Shown here: positions 44,015 to 53,892 of the stretch, piece after piece | How positions within the stretch are numbered: position 1 is the first letter of the stretch | Layout: each line of letters starts with the position of its first letter | Origin: Burkholderiaceae bacterium DAT-1 | GTDB lineage: Bacteria > Pseudomonadota > Gammaproteobacteria > Burkholderiales > Chitinimonadaceae | Direction of reading: 5' to 3' | Assembly: GCA_019084025.1 (NCBI GenBank) | Contig: JAHRBI010000005.1 | Coordinates: forward strand, 186,001-250,000 | Length of the DNA stretch: 64,000 bases | The notes under the pieces: generated by a model | What the model was told of the DNA's origin: nothing | Database searches by the model: none | The model's input: only the letters and a program-made list of their open reading frames with translations | Position numbers and translations under genes: made by a program

Positions 44015-44908
44015 TTACCCCCGCTTCACCTGCCCCAGCCACACCCCGCCCAGTACCAGCAAGCCGCCGACCAGATGGTAGGGATGCACCGCCTCGCCCA
44101 GCATGCTGACTGCGATGATCACGGTAAACACGGGCAGCAGATTCATGAACAGCGCAGTACGTCCGGCGCCGAGCTGCGCCACACCCCGCATCCACAGGAA
44201 AGGCGCGATGGTGGACGCAAAAATGCCGGCAAACAGAATCAGCGGAATATTCCCGGCATTTAATGGCGACGGTGCCGCATGCAGATAGCCCGGCAGCAAC
44301 ATCAGCACACTGAAGAAAATCTGCATATAGAGCGATTGCCACACCGGCAGCGGGAGCGCCCATTTACGCAATAGCACGCTGTAGGTGCCATAGGAGAGCG
44401 ACGCCAGCAGCATCAGTGCATCGCCCCGACCAAACTCGCCTGCCAGCAGCTTGACGGGATCCCCGGATGACAGCAGCCAGACCAGCCCGCTTAACGACAC
44501 GGCAGCACCAGCAAGCGTGGTGGCGGTGAGCTTATCCTTGGCGATCAGCCTCCCCTGCAACTGAGTGAGCAAGGGAATCAGTGCGGCGATCAGCCCCATA
44601 TTGGTGGCACTGGTGGCATGCGCCGCAAAATAGGCAAGACTCTGATACGCCACCATCCCCAGCAAGCCCAGCACCATCAACTTGCCTATCAACGGGCGGA
44701 TCACCGCGCGATTGCGCCATACAGCGGGCAGCATCACCGGCGTGAGCAGACACAGCGCCACCGCCCAGCGATAGAACGAGATCGCCGCGGGATCAATGCG
44801 GCCCGCGGCCAGCTTATTGACGATGGTATTGACTGACCAGATCAGTACGGCCAGCACAGGAAAGGCGTAGATGCGTGAGGATGGATTCACGACTGTACTC
44901 ACATTCAA
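44015..44908 (-). CDS. EamA-family drug/metabolite transporter
   Basis: The 297-residue protein has ten hydrophobic helices in two EamA repeats: residues 12-145 (FPVLAVLIWSVNTIVNKLA, AAISFYRWAVALCLL) and 160-290 (GDALMLLASLSYGTYSVLLR, APFLWMRGVAQLGAGRTALF, GGLLVLGGVWLG). Members export amino acids, sugars or drugs. No regulator or substrate gene is adjacent, so the substrate cannot be inferred. Confidence 0.9.
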   Translation of the reverse strand: MNVSTVVNPSSRIYAFPVLAVLIWSVNTIVNKLAAGRIDPAAISFYRWAVALCLLTPVMLPAVWRNRAVIRPLIGKLMVLGLLGMVAYQSLAYFAAHATSATNMGLIAALIPLLTQLQGRLIAKDKLTATTLAGAAVSLSGLVWLLSSGDPVKLLAGEFGRGDALMLLASLSYGTYSVLLRKWALPLPVWQSLYMQIFFSVLMLLPGYLHAAPSPLNAGNIPLILFAGIFASTIAPFLWMRGVAQLGAGRTALFMNLLPVFTVIIAVSMLGEAVHPYHLVGGLLVLGGVWLGQVKRG

Positions 44909-45027
44909 ATTCAGGCCGGTATTATTTCATTGTGTACGATTTCCGGCCAATTGAATTTCCCCTGCAATTGCATAAGGATTGCCTATAGTGGTGCATAAGG
45001 CTCACACCACAATAACGAGGGAATGCC

Positions 45028-46239
45028 ATGAGTACGCCACAGGCTCGCGCACTGCTTCAGCACGCCGTCTCACTGCATCTGCAGGATCGATTTCAGGAAG
45101 CACACGACTTCTACCTCAGCCTGCTGGGCGATCCCGTACTCGCGCCGCATGCATCCCATCTGCTGGGCGTGTTGCTGATGCAGCACGGTTTTCTGGATGA
45201 GGGCAAACGGCGGATTGATGCCGCGCTGCAATCACGTCATTACCCCGAAGCACATGCCAATCTCAATGTATTTGGCGAGAGTGTGTCGGCCAAGTGGGAT
45301 CAGGAAGACCGCTTTGCAGAACGGCCAGAGCCATGGCGTCCGCCCGCTTGGGGTACCACCGATCGCTGGCGGCATCTGCGCATGATTGATTTTGCGAACT
45401 GCTTTGTTGAAGAGAATGCCACCTGGCTGACCATTGGCGATGCCTATGGCCATGATGCCCTGATGCTGCACGAGTTTGGGATTAGCAAGGTGACAGCATC
45501 CAACCTGAATGCCACCCAGCTGCAACAGGCACACGACCTCGGGCATATCGGCGACTTTCTGGCTTTGAATGCCGAGAAGATTGATCTGCCCGATGACTCG
45601 GTCGATTACGTGTTGTGCAAGGAGGCGCTGCACCATATGCCGCGCGCTTCGGTAGCGATTTACGAGATGCTGCGCGTGGCGCGCAAAGGCGTATTTCTGG
45701 TGGAGCCACAGGACCCGGCTATCGACCTGCAGGCCAATCACGACAATGGCTTCTATTTCAAAATGGAAGGCAACCAGCTGCATACCTGCAAGGAGGGGAT
45801 GGAGCAGCCCCTTCATAGCGCGATGATGGACTGGTACGAGGATGGCGCATTCAATTACGTCTATACCATTTCACGTCGCGAAATCCGCAAGCTGTGCTGT
45901 GGCATGGGCTTGCCCGCGTATGCAGCACTTTCGTTCAATGACATGTATGTGGAGGAATGGTGCGATCAGCCAGCTACCGCAGATAGCCCCGGCTTCCAGC
46001 GTCTGTATCGCGAGATTGCCCTGTGGGATAACTTCTGCAATCAAACCGGCAAGCCGCGCAGCCACCTTGCCGCCCTGCTGTTCAAGCGCGCCCCCTCGCA
46101 TCTGGTCGAGCAGGCGCTGCATCAGCGCGGCTACACCATCCAGCGTACCCCAACACGATTCTTGCCGATTCGTTGGCCAGACATTCAGACCCAGCCAACT
46201 CATGTGCCACAGCGGGAGGTTGAGGAGCAGTTGCCATGA
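45028..46239 (+). CDS. SAM-dependent methyltransferase with TPR-like N-terminus
   Basis: The 403-residue protein starts with ~75 residues of TPR-like helices (ALLQHAVSLHLQDRFQEAHD). From about 130 it is a class I methyltransferase (TWLTIGDAYGHDALMLHEFG as nucleotide site, DDSVDYVLCKEALHHMPRAS as motif IV region). Such TPR-methyltransferase fusions are common in loci for surface polysaccharides or glycan islands. It overlaps the glycosyltransferase at 46236 by 4 bp and starts the plus-strand glycan gene run. Confidence 0.8.
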   Translation: MSTPQARALLQHAVSLHLQDRFQEAHDFYLSLLGDPVLAPHASHLLGVLLMQHGFLDEGKRRIDAALQSRHYPEAHANLNVFGESVSAKWDQEDRFAERPEPWRPPAWGTTDRWRHLRMIDFANCFVEENATWLTIGDAYGHDALMLHEFGISKVTASNLNATQLQQAHDLGHIGDFLALNAEKIDLPDDSVDYVLCKEALHHMPRASVAIYEMLRVARKGVFLVEPQDPAIDLQANHDNGFYFKMEGNQLHTCKEGMEQPLHSAMMDWYEDGAFNYVYTISRREIRKLCCGMGLPAYAALSFNDMYVEEWCDQPATADSPGFQRLYREIALWDNFCNQTGKPRSHLAALLFKRAPSHLVEQALHQRGYTIQRTPTRFLPIRWPDIQTQPTHVPQREVEEQLP

Positions 46240-47102
46240 TCCGCGACTTGCCGGTATTGCTGCTCAATTTCAATCGGCCAGACCTGACACGGGGCCTGAT
46301 CGACAACTTGCGCCTGGTTAAACCGTCGCGCGTGTTTGTCTCCATTGATGGGCCGAGAGATAGCCATCCGGACGATGCTGCACGCTGCCAGCAGGTTTTT
46401 GAATCACTGGCGGCCATTGACTGGCCGTGCGAATTAAACGTGAAACGTCATGGCAGAAATCAGGGCTTGCGGCTGGCAGTACGCACGGCACTGGCCTGGT
46501 TTTTCGAGGCGGTGGAATACGGGGTGATTCTGGAGGACGACATCCGCTTCGGTGAGGACTTCTTCACCTATTGCGAGGAGATGGGCGAGCGTTACCGAGA
46601 CGATCTGCGCATCGGTGCCGTATCCGGCAACAATCTGATTGCCCATCTGCTGGCACCGGGCACCCTGCCCGACCACGAATTCCTGTGCACCATTTTCCAC
46701 TGTTGGGGCTGGGCCACGTGGCGCGATCGCTGGGCCGCCTACGACGATAATGTCGTGCTGGATGACGCACTGTTCGGCGCTCCACTTGAGGATCGGGTGA
46801 GCAACGACCATGCCCGTACCTTCTGGCGACATGCACGCCTGGCGCTGGCCGCCAACAAGATTTCATCGTGGGCGTGGCGCATGCAGTTTTCGCAGTGGCG
46901 AGCCAATCGCTATTTTGTCACACCGCCACACAATCTATGTGTGAACGAGGGATTTGGCGAAGAGGCCACCAATACCGCGCAAAAACCGATCTGGGCTGCA
47001 GGCCTCACAATCGGCAACTTTGATGTGCATCGCCCCGTTCCGTTACCGATTGCCGTACACGATGCCTTTGACTGGTATGAAAACAAGGCGCTGTTTGGCT
47101 AA
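46236..47102 (+). CDS. Glycosyltransferase, GT2-like
   Basis: The 288-residue protein shows a GT-A start (PVLLLNFNRPDLTRGLIDNL), the SIDGPR loop, NQGLRLAVRTALAW and VILEDDIRFGEDFFTYCEEM with the acidic metal-binding triplet DDI. HCWGWATWRDRWAAYD is typical of a family sometimes linked to hemolytic or surface-glycan loci. No membrane helix. It is coupled to the methyltransferase before it. The sugar is unknown. Confidence 0.8.
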   Translation: MIRDLPVLLLNFNRPDLTRGLIDNLRLVKPSRVFVSIDGPRDSHPDDAARCQQVFESLAAIDWPCELNVKRHGRNQGLRLAVRTALAWFFEAVEYGVILEDDIRFGEDFFTYCEEMGERYRDDLRIGAVSGNNLIAHLLAPGTLPDHEFLCTIFHCWGWATWRDRWAAYDDNVVLDDALFGAPLEDRVSNDHARTFWRHARLALAANKISSWAWRMQFSQWRANRYFVTPPHNLCVNEGFGEEATNTAQKPIWAAGLTIGNFDVHRPVPLPIAVHDAFDWYENKALFG

Positions 47103-47145
47103 TTGCCAGCAAGCGTCTCACACATGAACATGAGGGAGTGCTGTT

Positions 47146-47649
47146 ATGGAAAACGCCACCAAGACGCTTGATCTGGGATGTGGCCCCAATCCACGCAATC
47201 TGTTCAATGCAGCAGAAGTGTACGGGATTGATATCCGCGAAAGTGACAACCCCAACATCAAGGCGGCCGATCTAGCCATCGAGCCGATTCCGTTTCCAGA
47301 TAACCATTTCGAGTTTGTCACCGCGCACGATTTTATCGAACATATTCCGCGCGTCATTTATATGCCGCATCGGCGCTTTCCCTTTATCGAACTGATGAAC
47401 GAGGTGTATCGCGTACTCAAGCCGGGCGGCATGTTTCTGTCGTTTACACCAGCCTATCCGCATGGCGAGGCGTTCCGTGATCCGACTCACGTCAACATCA
47501 TCACCGAGCAAACCTTCCAGGCCTATTTCGACGACACCAATCGCTGGGGCACAATGTATGGGTTCAATGGCGCATTCAAGATTGTCAGTCAGGAATGGAA
47601 AGGCCCGCATCTGCTGACCATTCTGCAGAAAATTCAGGTTTTGGCCTGA
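47146..47649 (+). CDS. Small SAM-dependent methyltransferase
   Basis: The 167-residue protein shows motif I KTLDLGCGPNPRNLFNA, PDNHFEFVTAHDFIEHIPRV and VLKPGGMFLSFTPAYPHG, i.e. a minimal class I methyltransferase of the methyltransf_11 type. GAGG lies upstream of the start. It sits between two glycosyltransferases, consistent with methylation of a sugar. Substrate unknown. Confidence 0.85.
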   Translation: MENATKTLDLGCGPNPRNLFNAAEVYGIDIRESDNPNIKAADLAIEPIPFPDNHFEFVTAHDFIEHIPRVIYMPHRRFPFIELMNEVYRVLKPGGMFLSFTPAYPHGEAFRDPTHVNIITEQTFQAYFDDTNRWGTMYGFNGAFKIVSQEWKGPHLLTILQKIQVLA

Positions 47650-47698
47650 TTTGTGCTTGGCATATTGATCGATTCAAAAGCGGCATAGAGGCACCACC

Positions 47699-50365
47699 AT
47701 GGCGGATCTGAAAAACATTCTGGAATCCGGCCTGGCCATGCAGAACGCAGGCCAGCACGATACGGCGCGATCATTGTTCAATCAGGCCTTAGCCCTTGAC
47801 CCGGACAATATCATTGCACTGTACTCGCTCTCCATTATCTTGCTGAATGTCGACAGCCAGCCTGATGTGGCACTGCAAAAAATCAGCCATGCCGTCAAAG
47901 TCAGTCCGGCATTCTCGCAAGGCCATTTTGCGCGCGGGGTAATTCATCAATCGCTTGGGAAGTACGATGCCGCCCTAGCTGACTTCGATGAGGCCATCCG
48001 ACTGAACCCGCAATATGCCGAAGCCCTGATCAATCGCGGCGCGCTTCTGCGCGAACTGCACCGCCATCACGATGCGATTTCCTCATTCAAACAGGCGCTG
48101 GATATTGACCCCTCGAACATCACCGCACTGGGCAACTACGGCATCATGCTGTCCGAGTACAAGCAGCACAAAGCCGCCGCAGAGGTCTTTTCCGCGTTAA
48201 TCAAACAGGCGCCGGACTACGACTATGGCCCGGGATTGCTGGTGTATGAACAGCTGCACATGTGTGACTGGAGTCAGTATCACGCGCTAAAAGCCGCGAT
48301 TGAATCCGGATTGCGCGAAGACAAGCGCACCTGCAAGTCACTGGCCTTGATGTCTGTCTCGGATGAGGCTGAACTGCATTTCAAGGCAGCGCACCTCTTC
48401 GCCGATAAGCGCTTTGCCCCTGAACATGATCCGGCGATTGCTGCAGGTCACTATCGCCACAAGCGCATCCGCATTGGTTATGTGTCACCCGACTTCCGCG
48501 AACATCCAGTGGGACAGCTAATTGTTGGCGTTCTGGAATCGCACGACCGCGAACGGTTTGAGGTGTATGGCTACTCGATTGGTATGGATGACGGCAGCGA
48601 CCGCCGCGACCGTATCAAGGCTGCATGCGACCATTTTTACGATCTGAAAGCGACGCCCGCCAAGGAAGCCGCCGCGCTGATTCGCTCGCACGAGATCGAC
48701 ATCCTGATTGATCTGGCAGGGTACACCAGTGATTCGCGTACCAAGATCTTTGCCTGGCGTCCTGCCCCGGTGCAGATCAATTTCCTGGGTTATCCGGGCA
48801 CCATGGGGGTGAACTACTACGACTACATCCTGGCTGATCCGCAAGTGATTCCGCAGGAGCATGAGGCGTACTACAGCGAAAAAGTGCTGCGCATGCCGCA
48901 TTGCTATTTGCCCACCGATGCCTCGCTGATGGCCGAGCGGCCCACGCCTCTGCGCGCCACGTACGGATTACCGGAAACAGGCGTGATTTTCTGCTCGTTT
49001 AATCACGAGCACAAAATCAATCCGGATGTATTTGGCAGCTGGATGCGCATCATGCAACAGGTGCCCGGTAGTGTCCTGTGGCTCATGGGTCGCAACGAGA
49101 TGGTGATCCGCAATCTGCAGGAAGAAGCCGGACGTCACGGGATCAGCGCCGAGCGTCTGATCTTTGCCAGCCGGGTGCCATCGCTATCTGACCATCTGGC
49201 GCGTTACCAGCTGGCCGACATGTTCCTCGATACCTTCCCGTATAACGCCCACACCACAGCCAGCGATGCGCTGCTGTCAGGCTTGCCCGTTATTACCCTT
49301 GCCGGGCATTCCTTCCCGTCGCGCGTGGCGTCCAGCCTGCTCAAGGCCGTGGGCATGGAAAGCCTGATTACGCATTCACGCGAAGAATACGAGCAGCTTG
49401 CGATTCGACTGGCCAACGCGCCAGCAGAGCTGGCTGCCATCAAGCAGCGTCTCAATGACAACAAGCGCAGCTACCCGCTTTTCGATACAGCCGGCTTTTG
49501 CCACGATCTCGAGGCGCTGCTGGCACGCACACTCGGCCAGCATCAGAAAGCGCATGCGAGCCAGCAGGTACGCCATGAGAAGGCAAGCAAGGCGCTGTCT
49601 GCCAAAGCGATATCTGCATCCACCGAAAGCAAACGACTGGTATCGGTTGTGCCGGTGTATCGCGCCGAGTTGCCGCTTAAGGAGCGCCATGCGCTAGATC
49701 TCTCGCTCAAGCATCTAAACGGCCATGCACTGTGCTTTGTGCATCCGCGCAGCCTGAATCTGGACTGGTATCGCCAGTGCTATCCTTCCGCCACCTTTGA
49801 AGCATTCGACGACAGCTATTTCGTTTCCGTCAATGCTTACAGCCGTCTCCTGCTCGACCCTGCTTTCTATTCCGCCTTCACGACCTGGCCGATGATGCTG
49901 CTGCTTCAAACGGACGCAGCCATCCTCAAGCCCGGTATCGAGTCCTGGCTGGAGATGCCTTACGACTATATCGGTGCCCCGTGGCCGGATGGATTCGAGT
50001 TTTTTGTGAACGCCGATCAGTTCGCCGGCAGCAATGGCATCAAGATTCGCGTCACGGTGGGCAACGGCGGACTCAGCCTGCGCAGGCCCGAAGCCTGTAT
50101 TTGCGCCTTGCAGGAGTTTCCGGGGCTGGCGAGTACATTTGCCCGCAGCGGATCAAACGAAGACCTGTATTTTGCGATTGCAGGCCAGATTTCCCGCCAT
50201 TTCCGCGTACCCAATGAGATGGTGGCCGCACGCTTCTCGCTCGAACGCGCCGTCGAAAAATACTTCAAACGCACGGGCGAATTGCCACTGGCCACCCATG
50301 CGTTTGAGAAGTACGAGCCAGATTTCTGGCGGGAGCATTGTCCGGGACTGTGGCCATCACATTGA
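47699..50365 (+). CDS. GT41 (OGT/SPINDLY-like) glycosyltransferase with TPR and DUF5672 domains
   Basis: The 888-residue protein has three parts. Residues 1-175 are TPR repeats (FSQGHFARGVIHQSLGKYDA). Residues ~255-615 are the GT41 catalytic region: IRIGYVSPDFREHPVGQL with the conserved His-Pro, CSFNHEHKINPDVFGSWMRI, VLWLMGRNEM and MFLDTFPYNAHTTASDALLS, then LPVITLAGHSFPSRVASSLL. Residues ~640-860 resemble DUF5672, another glycosyltransferase-like domain (YDYIGAPWPD and VGNGGLSLRRPE). GT41 enzymes transfer GlcNAc or other sugars to proteins. It ends the plus-strand glycan gene run, next to the giant Ser/Thr/Asn-rich exported protein, a plausible target (inference). Confidence 0.88.
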   Translation: MADLKNILESGLAMQNAGQHDTARSLFNQALALDPDNIIALYSLSIILLNVDSQPDVALQKISHAVKVSPAFSQGHFARGVIHQSLGKYDAALADFDEAIRLNPQYAEALINRGALLRELHRHHDAISSFKQALDIDPSNITALGNYGIMLSEYKQHKAAAEVFSALIKQAPDYDYGPGLLVYEQLHMCDWSQYHALKAAIESGLREDKRTCKSLALMSVSDEAELHFKAAHLFADKRFAPEHDPAIAAGHYRHKRIRIGYVSPDFREHPVGQLIVGVLESHDRERFEVYGYSIGMDDGSDRRDRIKAACDHFYDLKATPAKEAAALIRSHEIDILIDLAGYTSDSRTKIFAWRPAPVQINFLGYPGTMGVNYYDYILADPQVIPQEHEAYYSEKVLRMPHCYLPTDASLMAERPTPLRATYGLPETGVIFCSFNHEHKINPDVFGSWMRIMQQVPGSVLWLMGRNEMVIRNLQEEAGRHGISAERLIFASRVPSLSDHLARYQLADMFLDTFPYNAHTTASDALLSGLPVITLAGHSFPSRVASSLLKAVGMESLITHSREEYEQLAIRLANAPAELAAIKQRLNDNKRSYPLFDTAGFCHDLEALLARTLGQHQKAHASQQVRHEKASKALSAKAISASTESKRLVSVVPVYRAELPLKERHALDLSLKHLNGHALCFVHPRSLNLDWYRQCYPSATFEAFDDSYFVSVNAYSRLLLDPAFYSAFTTWPMMLLLQTDAAILKPGIESWLEMPYDYIGAPWPDGFEFFVNADQFAGSNGIKIRVTVGNGGLSLRRPEACICALQEFPGLASTFARSGSNEDLYFAIAGQISRHFRVPNEMVAARFSLERAVEKYFKRTGELPLATHAFEKYEPDFWREHCPGLWPSH

Positions 50366-50385
50366 ATGCCGGTCGGCACAGATGC

Positions 50386-50411
50386 AAACAGGGTGCTTTC
50401 GCACCCTGTTT
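50386..50411. terminator. Bidirectional terminator between convergent glycan operons
   Basis: AAACAGGGTGC / GCACCCTGTTT around TTTC, with T on one strand and A on the other. It separates the GT41 gene from the gene at 50439. Confidence 0.9.
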
Positions 50412-50438
50412 CACTGAATCGTAGCGGATGACTTCGAT

Positions 50439-51239
50439 CTAATTTTTCCCGAGCATCGCAGCAAATCGCGCCGCATTGTCCCGATTATCCATGCAGGCAT
50501 CAAAGAATTCGGGCTGGATTTGCTTGTTGCCGCGCACCCGCGAAGCAATCATGCCTAGATACGCCTCGTGGTGTACCCCCAGGCGCATGAAGGTATAGAG
50601 CAACATGCGCTCGGCCTGAAGCGGCTCGTCCACCTCGTTGAGATAGGTGGGAATCATATCCAGACGATGGCCGTATACTTCAGCCACGCGCGCAGGCGCG
50701 AAAGCAAAGCGGTCATTTAACCCGCCCCACAATTGCCATCCCGGTGTCAGAATCACATTACCTTGATACTGTTGTGAAGCATTCACTGCATGCACAATAT
50801 CGAGTGGCGTGTGGTAATACAAATCCAGACGTACAAAAAGAAAGTAATCAAACTCCCCTTTCGGCACGGATGAATATACAGTGCGGATTGAAAATAATTC
50901 GCGCAGGATATTACGAATACTGGCGAAATCATCGCGATATTCGTGATCATGATGCGGCCGAAACAAACCGTAATTGATTGTTTGGTCGAATGCACCCTGA
51001 TCAATCCCAACCAGATTGGCAAATGGAATCGAGGCCAGTGTATCCATTTCCGGCATGCAATTCACTTCGCCGCTACGCGCATTGCTGAATCCGGTAGAAG
51101 GCATCATTAATCCGCCAAATACCCGATACTCACACCCCGCCGCCTTGAGCGCACCAAAAATATTGCGCTCAATGGACGGCAACGTAACTGATAAAGAGCG
51201 ATTCAGGCCAAAAAAGCAGACTGCGACGCGAACAGCCAT
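50439..51239 (-). CDS. Hypothetical protein, glycan-locus type
   Basis: The 266-residue soluble protein starts VRVAVCFFGLNRSLSVTLPS and has GEFDYFLFVRLDLYYHTPLD, with an R-L-D-L motif like the metal-binding site of some glycosyltransferases, and WGGLNDRFAFAPARVAEVYG. The general shape (CFFGLNRSL start, mid acidic site) is shared with uncharacterised proteins of surface-glycan loci. It starts three bases after the DegT-type aminotransferase and probably shares its mRNA. A transferase role is likely but unproven. Confidence 0.7.
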   Translation of the reverse strand: MAVRVAVCFFGLNRSLSVTLPSIERNIFGALKAAGCEYRVFGGLMMPSTGFSNARSGEVNCMPEMDTLASIPFANLVGIDQGAFDQTINYGLFRPHHDHEYRDDFASIRNILRELFSIRTVYSSVPKGEFDYFLFVRLDLYYHTPLDIVHAVNASQQYQGNVILTPGWQLWGGLNDRFAFAPARVAEVYGHRLDMIPTYLNEVDEPLQAERMLLYTFMRLGVHHEAYLGMIASRVRGNKQIQPEFFDACMDNRDNAARFAAMLGKN

Positions 51240-51242
51240 GAT

Positions 51243-52379
51243 TTACCACCCGGAGCGAATCACTTCACAGACTTGATCGATTTGTTCCAGTTCGACACGT
51301 GGATGCGCAGGCAAAACCAGATAGCGGTATTCCACTTCATCCATATTCGGCAAATCAGTCCGGCGCTGACCGAAGATTGAATAGCGATCGTTGCGGTAAT
51401 GCACTTGTGCCGATTCGATCTTGTGCTCACGCAATTTCTGCATGAGGCCGATGCGGTCTTTATCCACCACAATGGTCACCAGCCACGGGCAGAAATCTTG
51501 CGTCTTCTCAGAGACAGGCTCGATCAGATGCAGACCAGCTACGCCTTTCAGGCCTTCCTGGTAACGCTTGAAAATCGCCTTGCGCGCAGCGACCACGGAG
51601 TCGATACGCTCAAGCCCGGACAATCCCAGCGCGGCGGCAATATCGGTCATCTGATACTTGTAGCCCACGTCGACAATATCGTTTTCCCACACCCCGCCCT
51701 GCTTGGATTCGCGGTCGATTCCGAACCAGCGCAGCTTTTTGGCACGCGACAGCAAGGCTTGATTACGGAAAGTCAGCATGCCGCCATCGCCCGTGGTCAG
51801 TGTCTTGATGGCCTGGAAGGAGAAGATGACAAAATCTTCAAATGAGCCTACCCATTTGCCGTCGTATTTCGATCCAATTGAGTGCGCGGCATCCTGAATA
51901 ACCGGAATACCATAACGCTTGGCAATGGCATTGATTTCATCGTACTCGCAGCAAATGCCACCATAATCGACGGTCACAATCGCACGGGTGCGTTCGGTAA
52001 TCTTGCGCTTCAAATCATCAATCGAGATATTCAGCGTGCGCGGATCAACATCGACAAAGACGATTTTCACGCCCATGTACAGGAAGGGGATATTGGTGGC
52101 GGTACAGGTAAATACGGGCACCAGTACTTCATCACCTGCTTTTAATCCTGCCAGTAAATAGGCCAGGTGCAATGCGTCCGTGCCACTTCCTACTGCAAGC
52201 GGCAGATTATCGCCAAGATATTTTTCTCGGAGTAATTGCTCGAATTTCTCGACACGCGGGCCTTGACCAATCCAGCGCGTTTTTAAGGTGGCGGTCACTT
52301 CATCAATTGCAGCGAGTGGCACAGTGGGGTAAAACAGCGTGATACCCTCGGATGGATCCATCAATGGATATTCGTTCAT
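51243..52379 (-). CDS. DegT/DnrJ/EryC1/StrS-type sugar aminotransferase
   Basis: About 378 residues from ATG 52379 (GAGAGG upstream; ATG 52397 is less favoured). Fold-type I PLP enzyme with AVGSGTDALHLAYLLAGLKA, VIQDAAHSIGSKYDGK, the PLP Lys in SFQAIKTLTTGDGGML, and YKYQMTDIAAALGLSGLERI. This family makes amino sugars such as perosamine or QuiNAc4N from keto sugars. It lies downstream of tolC and with the gene at 50439 links the export locus to sugar chemistry. Confidence 0.9.
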   Translation of the reverse strand: MNEYPLMDPSEGITLFYPTVPLAAIDEVTATLKTRWIGQGPRVEKFEQLLREKYLGDNLPLAVGSGTDALHLAYLLAGLKAGDEVLVPVFTCTATNIPFLYMGVKIVFVDVDPRTLNISIDDLKRKITERTRAIVTVDYGGICCEYDEINAIAKRYGIPVIQDAAHSIGSKYDGKWVGSFEDFVIFSFQAIKTLTTGDGGMLTFRNQALLSRAKKLRWFGIDRESKQGGVWENDIVDVGYKYQMTDIAAALGLSGLERIDSVVAARKAIFKRYQEGLKGVAGLHLIEPVSEKTQDFCPWLVTIVVDKDRIGLMQKLREHKIESAQVHYRNDRYSIFGQRRTDLPNMDEVEYRYLVLPAHPRVELEQIDQVCEVIRSGW

Positions 52380-52548
52380 TTTCTTGCCTCTCGACATGAT
52401 TCGGGCAGACTCATGCGCCCCCTCTGGCGACTCGTTGCTCCGATAGCCCGAATCGCGCCTGTTTACTCATTTCAGTGTAGAAAACAATGCGTAATGTGCA
52501 AATGCAATCGACAAGGAAATAGCCTGAATAAATGACCGTGCCTGTAAA

Positions 52549-53892
52549 TTAATTGCCAGCCAGCTCGCGTGTCTGGTTGAAATAGGCATCCATGCGCGCC
52601 ACATCATCCATGGTCAGTGCACCAATATCGGATTTCAGCATCACCCAGGAAAGCAGATAGCCCGCAACTGCCTGCGTCAGATCGCGGCGTACCTGATAAA
52701 GCTGCTGTTCCGCATTCAACACATCGATATGCGCACGCACCCCGCCCTTCACGCCTGCTTCGTTTGACTTGAGTGCCTTTTCACTGGAGCGTTCGGCCAC
52801 CAGCAGTGCCTTGATGCGGTTGATCCCGCCAGTGACACCGGAGAACTGACGTACCACGTCCTCTTCGACTTGATGTTGCGTTGCTTCGTGTGTGCTTCGC
52901 GCGGCTCCCCAGCGGGCAGCAGCGGACTGGCTGGCCGCTGAAATAGCGCCACCGGAATAGATCGGCACATTTACCTGTACGCCTATCAATCGAGTATTGG
53001 ATTGTTCATTCAGCGTTGCCAGTGTTTGCGAGCTGGTCTTCTGCGATTGCATGACCAGATTCACCGTCGGGTAATGATTGGCTTTGACGATATCGATATC
53101 CTGACGCGCAATCTCGACGCCGTGCTGACTGGAACGAAGCAAGGGGCTATCTACCACTGCCTTTTCAATCCACCAGTCGACTTTGGCTGGTTCGGGCATT
53201 TCGAGCACCAGTCCGGTGCCGGGTACACGCAGGGCATCTACCGGGACCGACACCAGATCAGACAGGCGTTTGCGCACCACCCGCAATACACTTTCAGCAT
53301 CAATCCGTTGTGCTTCGGCCAAATCCAGACGTGCCTGGGCATCATCCATATCGACAACTGTTCCCTCGCCAGCCCCGCGTGATTGCTTGGCGAGCAAACG
53401 CAATTGTTCCAGTGTCGAAATCTGTCGCTTGGCTAGTTCGAGATTTTCAGCAGATACCAGCACATCAAGATAAGTAGACACATAGCGAACCACAGCATCA
53501 GACTGACGCACCCTCAGCGATTCGGATGCAAAGTCCCGCTTGACGCGGCTTTGCTTGTATTGTTCCCAGATGGATTTGTTAAAGATGGGCTGCGTGAGCG
53601 TAATGGCCCAGTCTCTGGAACTGTAATTGAGCGGATCAGTTGCGGAGAGGTTACCCAATGATGCAGTGCGATCCCCTCTGACACGGGAAATACTGCCTGA
53701 TACACCCACCTTGGGGAGTAAGCCGGAAAATGCAATATCGCCTTCCGCGTCCATCGCTGCCTTGTCTTGCAAGGCAGCAGCCAGCTGCGGATCATGCGCT
53801 AGTACCTGACGGTAGCCTTCTAGCAGTCCCATCGCCGATACGGAAGGCACGATTGCACATGCACACATGACAGCGATAAGACGAGGCAACAT
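52549..53892 (-). CDS. TolC-family outer-membrane protein of the type I secretion system
   Basis: The 447-residue precursor has a signal peptide (IAVMCACAIVPSVSA) and the TolC duplicated fold: LLEGYRQVLAHDPQLAAALQ at the start of the first repeat, NYSSRDWAITLTQPIFNKSI, then NVPIYSGGAISAASQSAAAR at the second repeat. It would be the outer channel of the export machine. Its ATG overlaps the hlyD-like stop by one base. Dedicated TolC copies next to the substrate are usual for type I systems with large adhesins. Confidence 0.9.
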   Translation of the reverse strand: MLPRLIAVMCACAIVPSVSAMGLLEGYRQVLAHDPQLAAALQDKAAMDAEGDIAFSGLLPKVGVSGSISRVRGDRTASLGNLSATDPLNYSSRDWAITLTQPIFNKSIWEQYKQSRVKRDFASESLRVRQSDAVVRYVSTYLDVLVSAENLELAKRQISTLEQLRLLAKQSRGAGEGTVVDMDDAQARLDLAEAQRIDAESVLRVVRKRLSDLVSVPVDALRVPGTGLVLEMPEPAKVDWWIEKAVVDSPLLRSSQHGVEIARQDIDIVKANHYPTVNLVMQSQKTSSQTLATLNEQSNTRLIGVQVNVPIYSGGAISAASQSAAARWGAARSTHEATQHQVEEDVVRQFSGVTGGINRIKALLVAERSSEKALKSNEAGVKGGVRAHIDVLNAEQQLYQVRRDLTQAVAGYLLSWVMLKSDIGALTMDDVARMDAYFNQTRELAGN

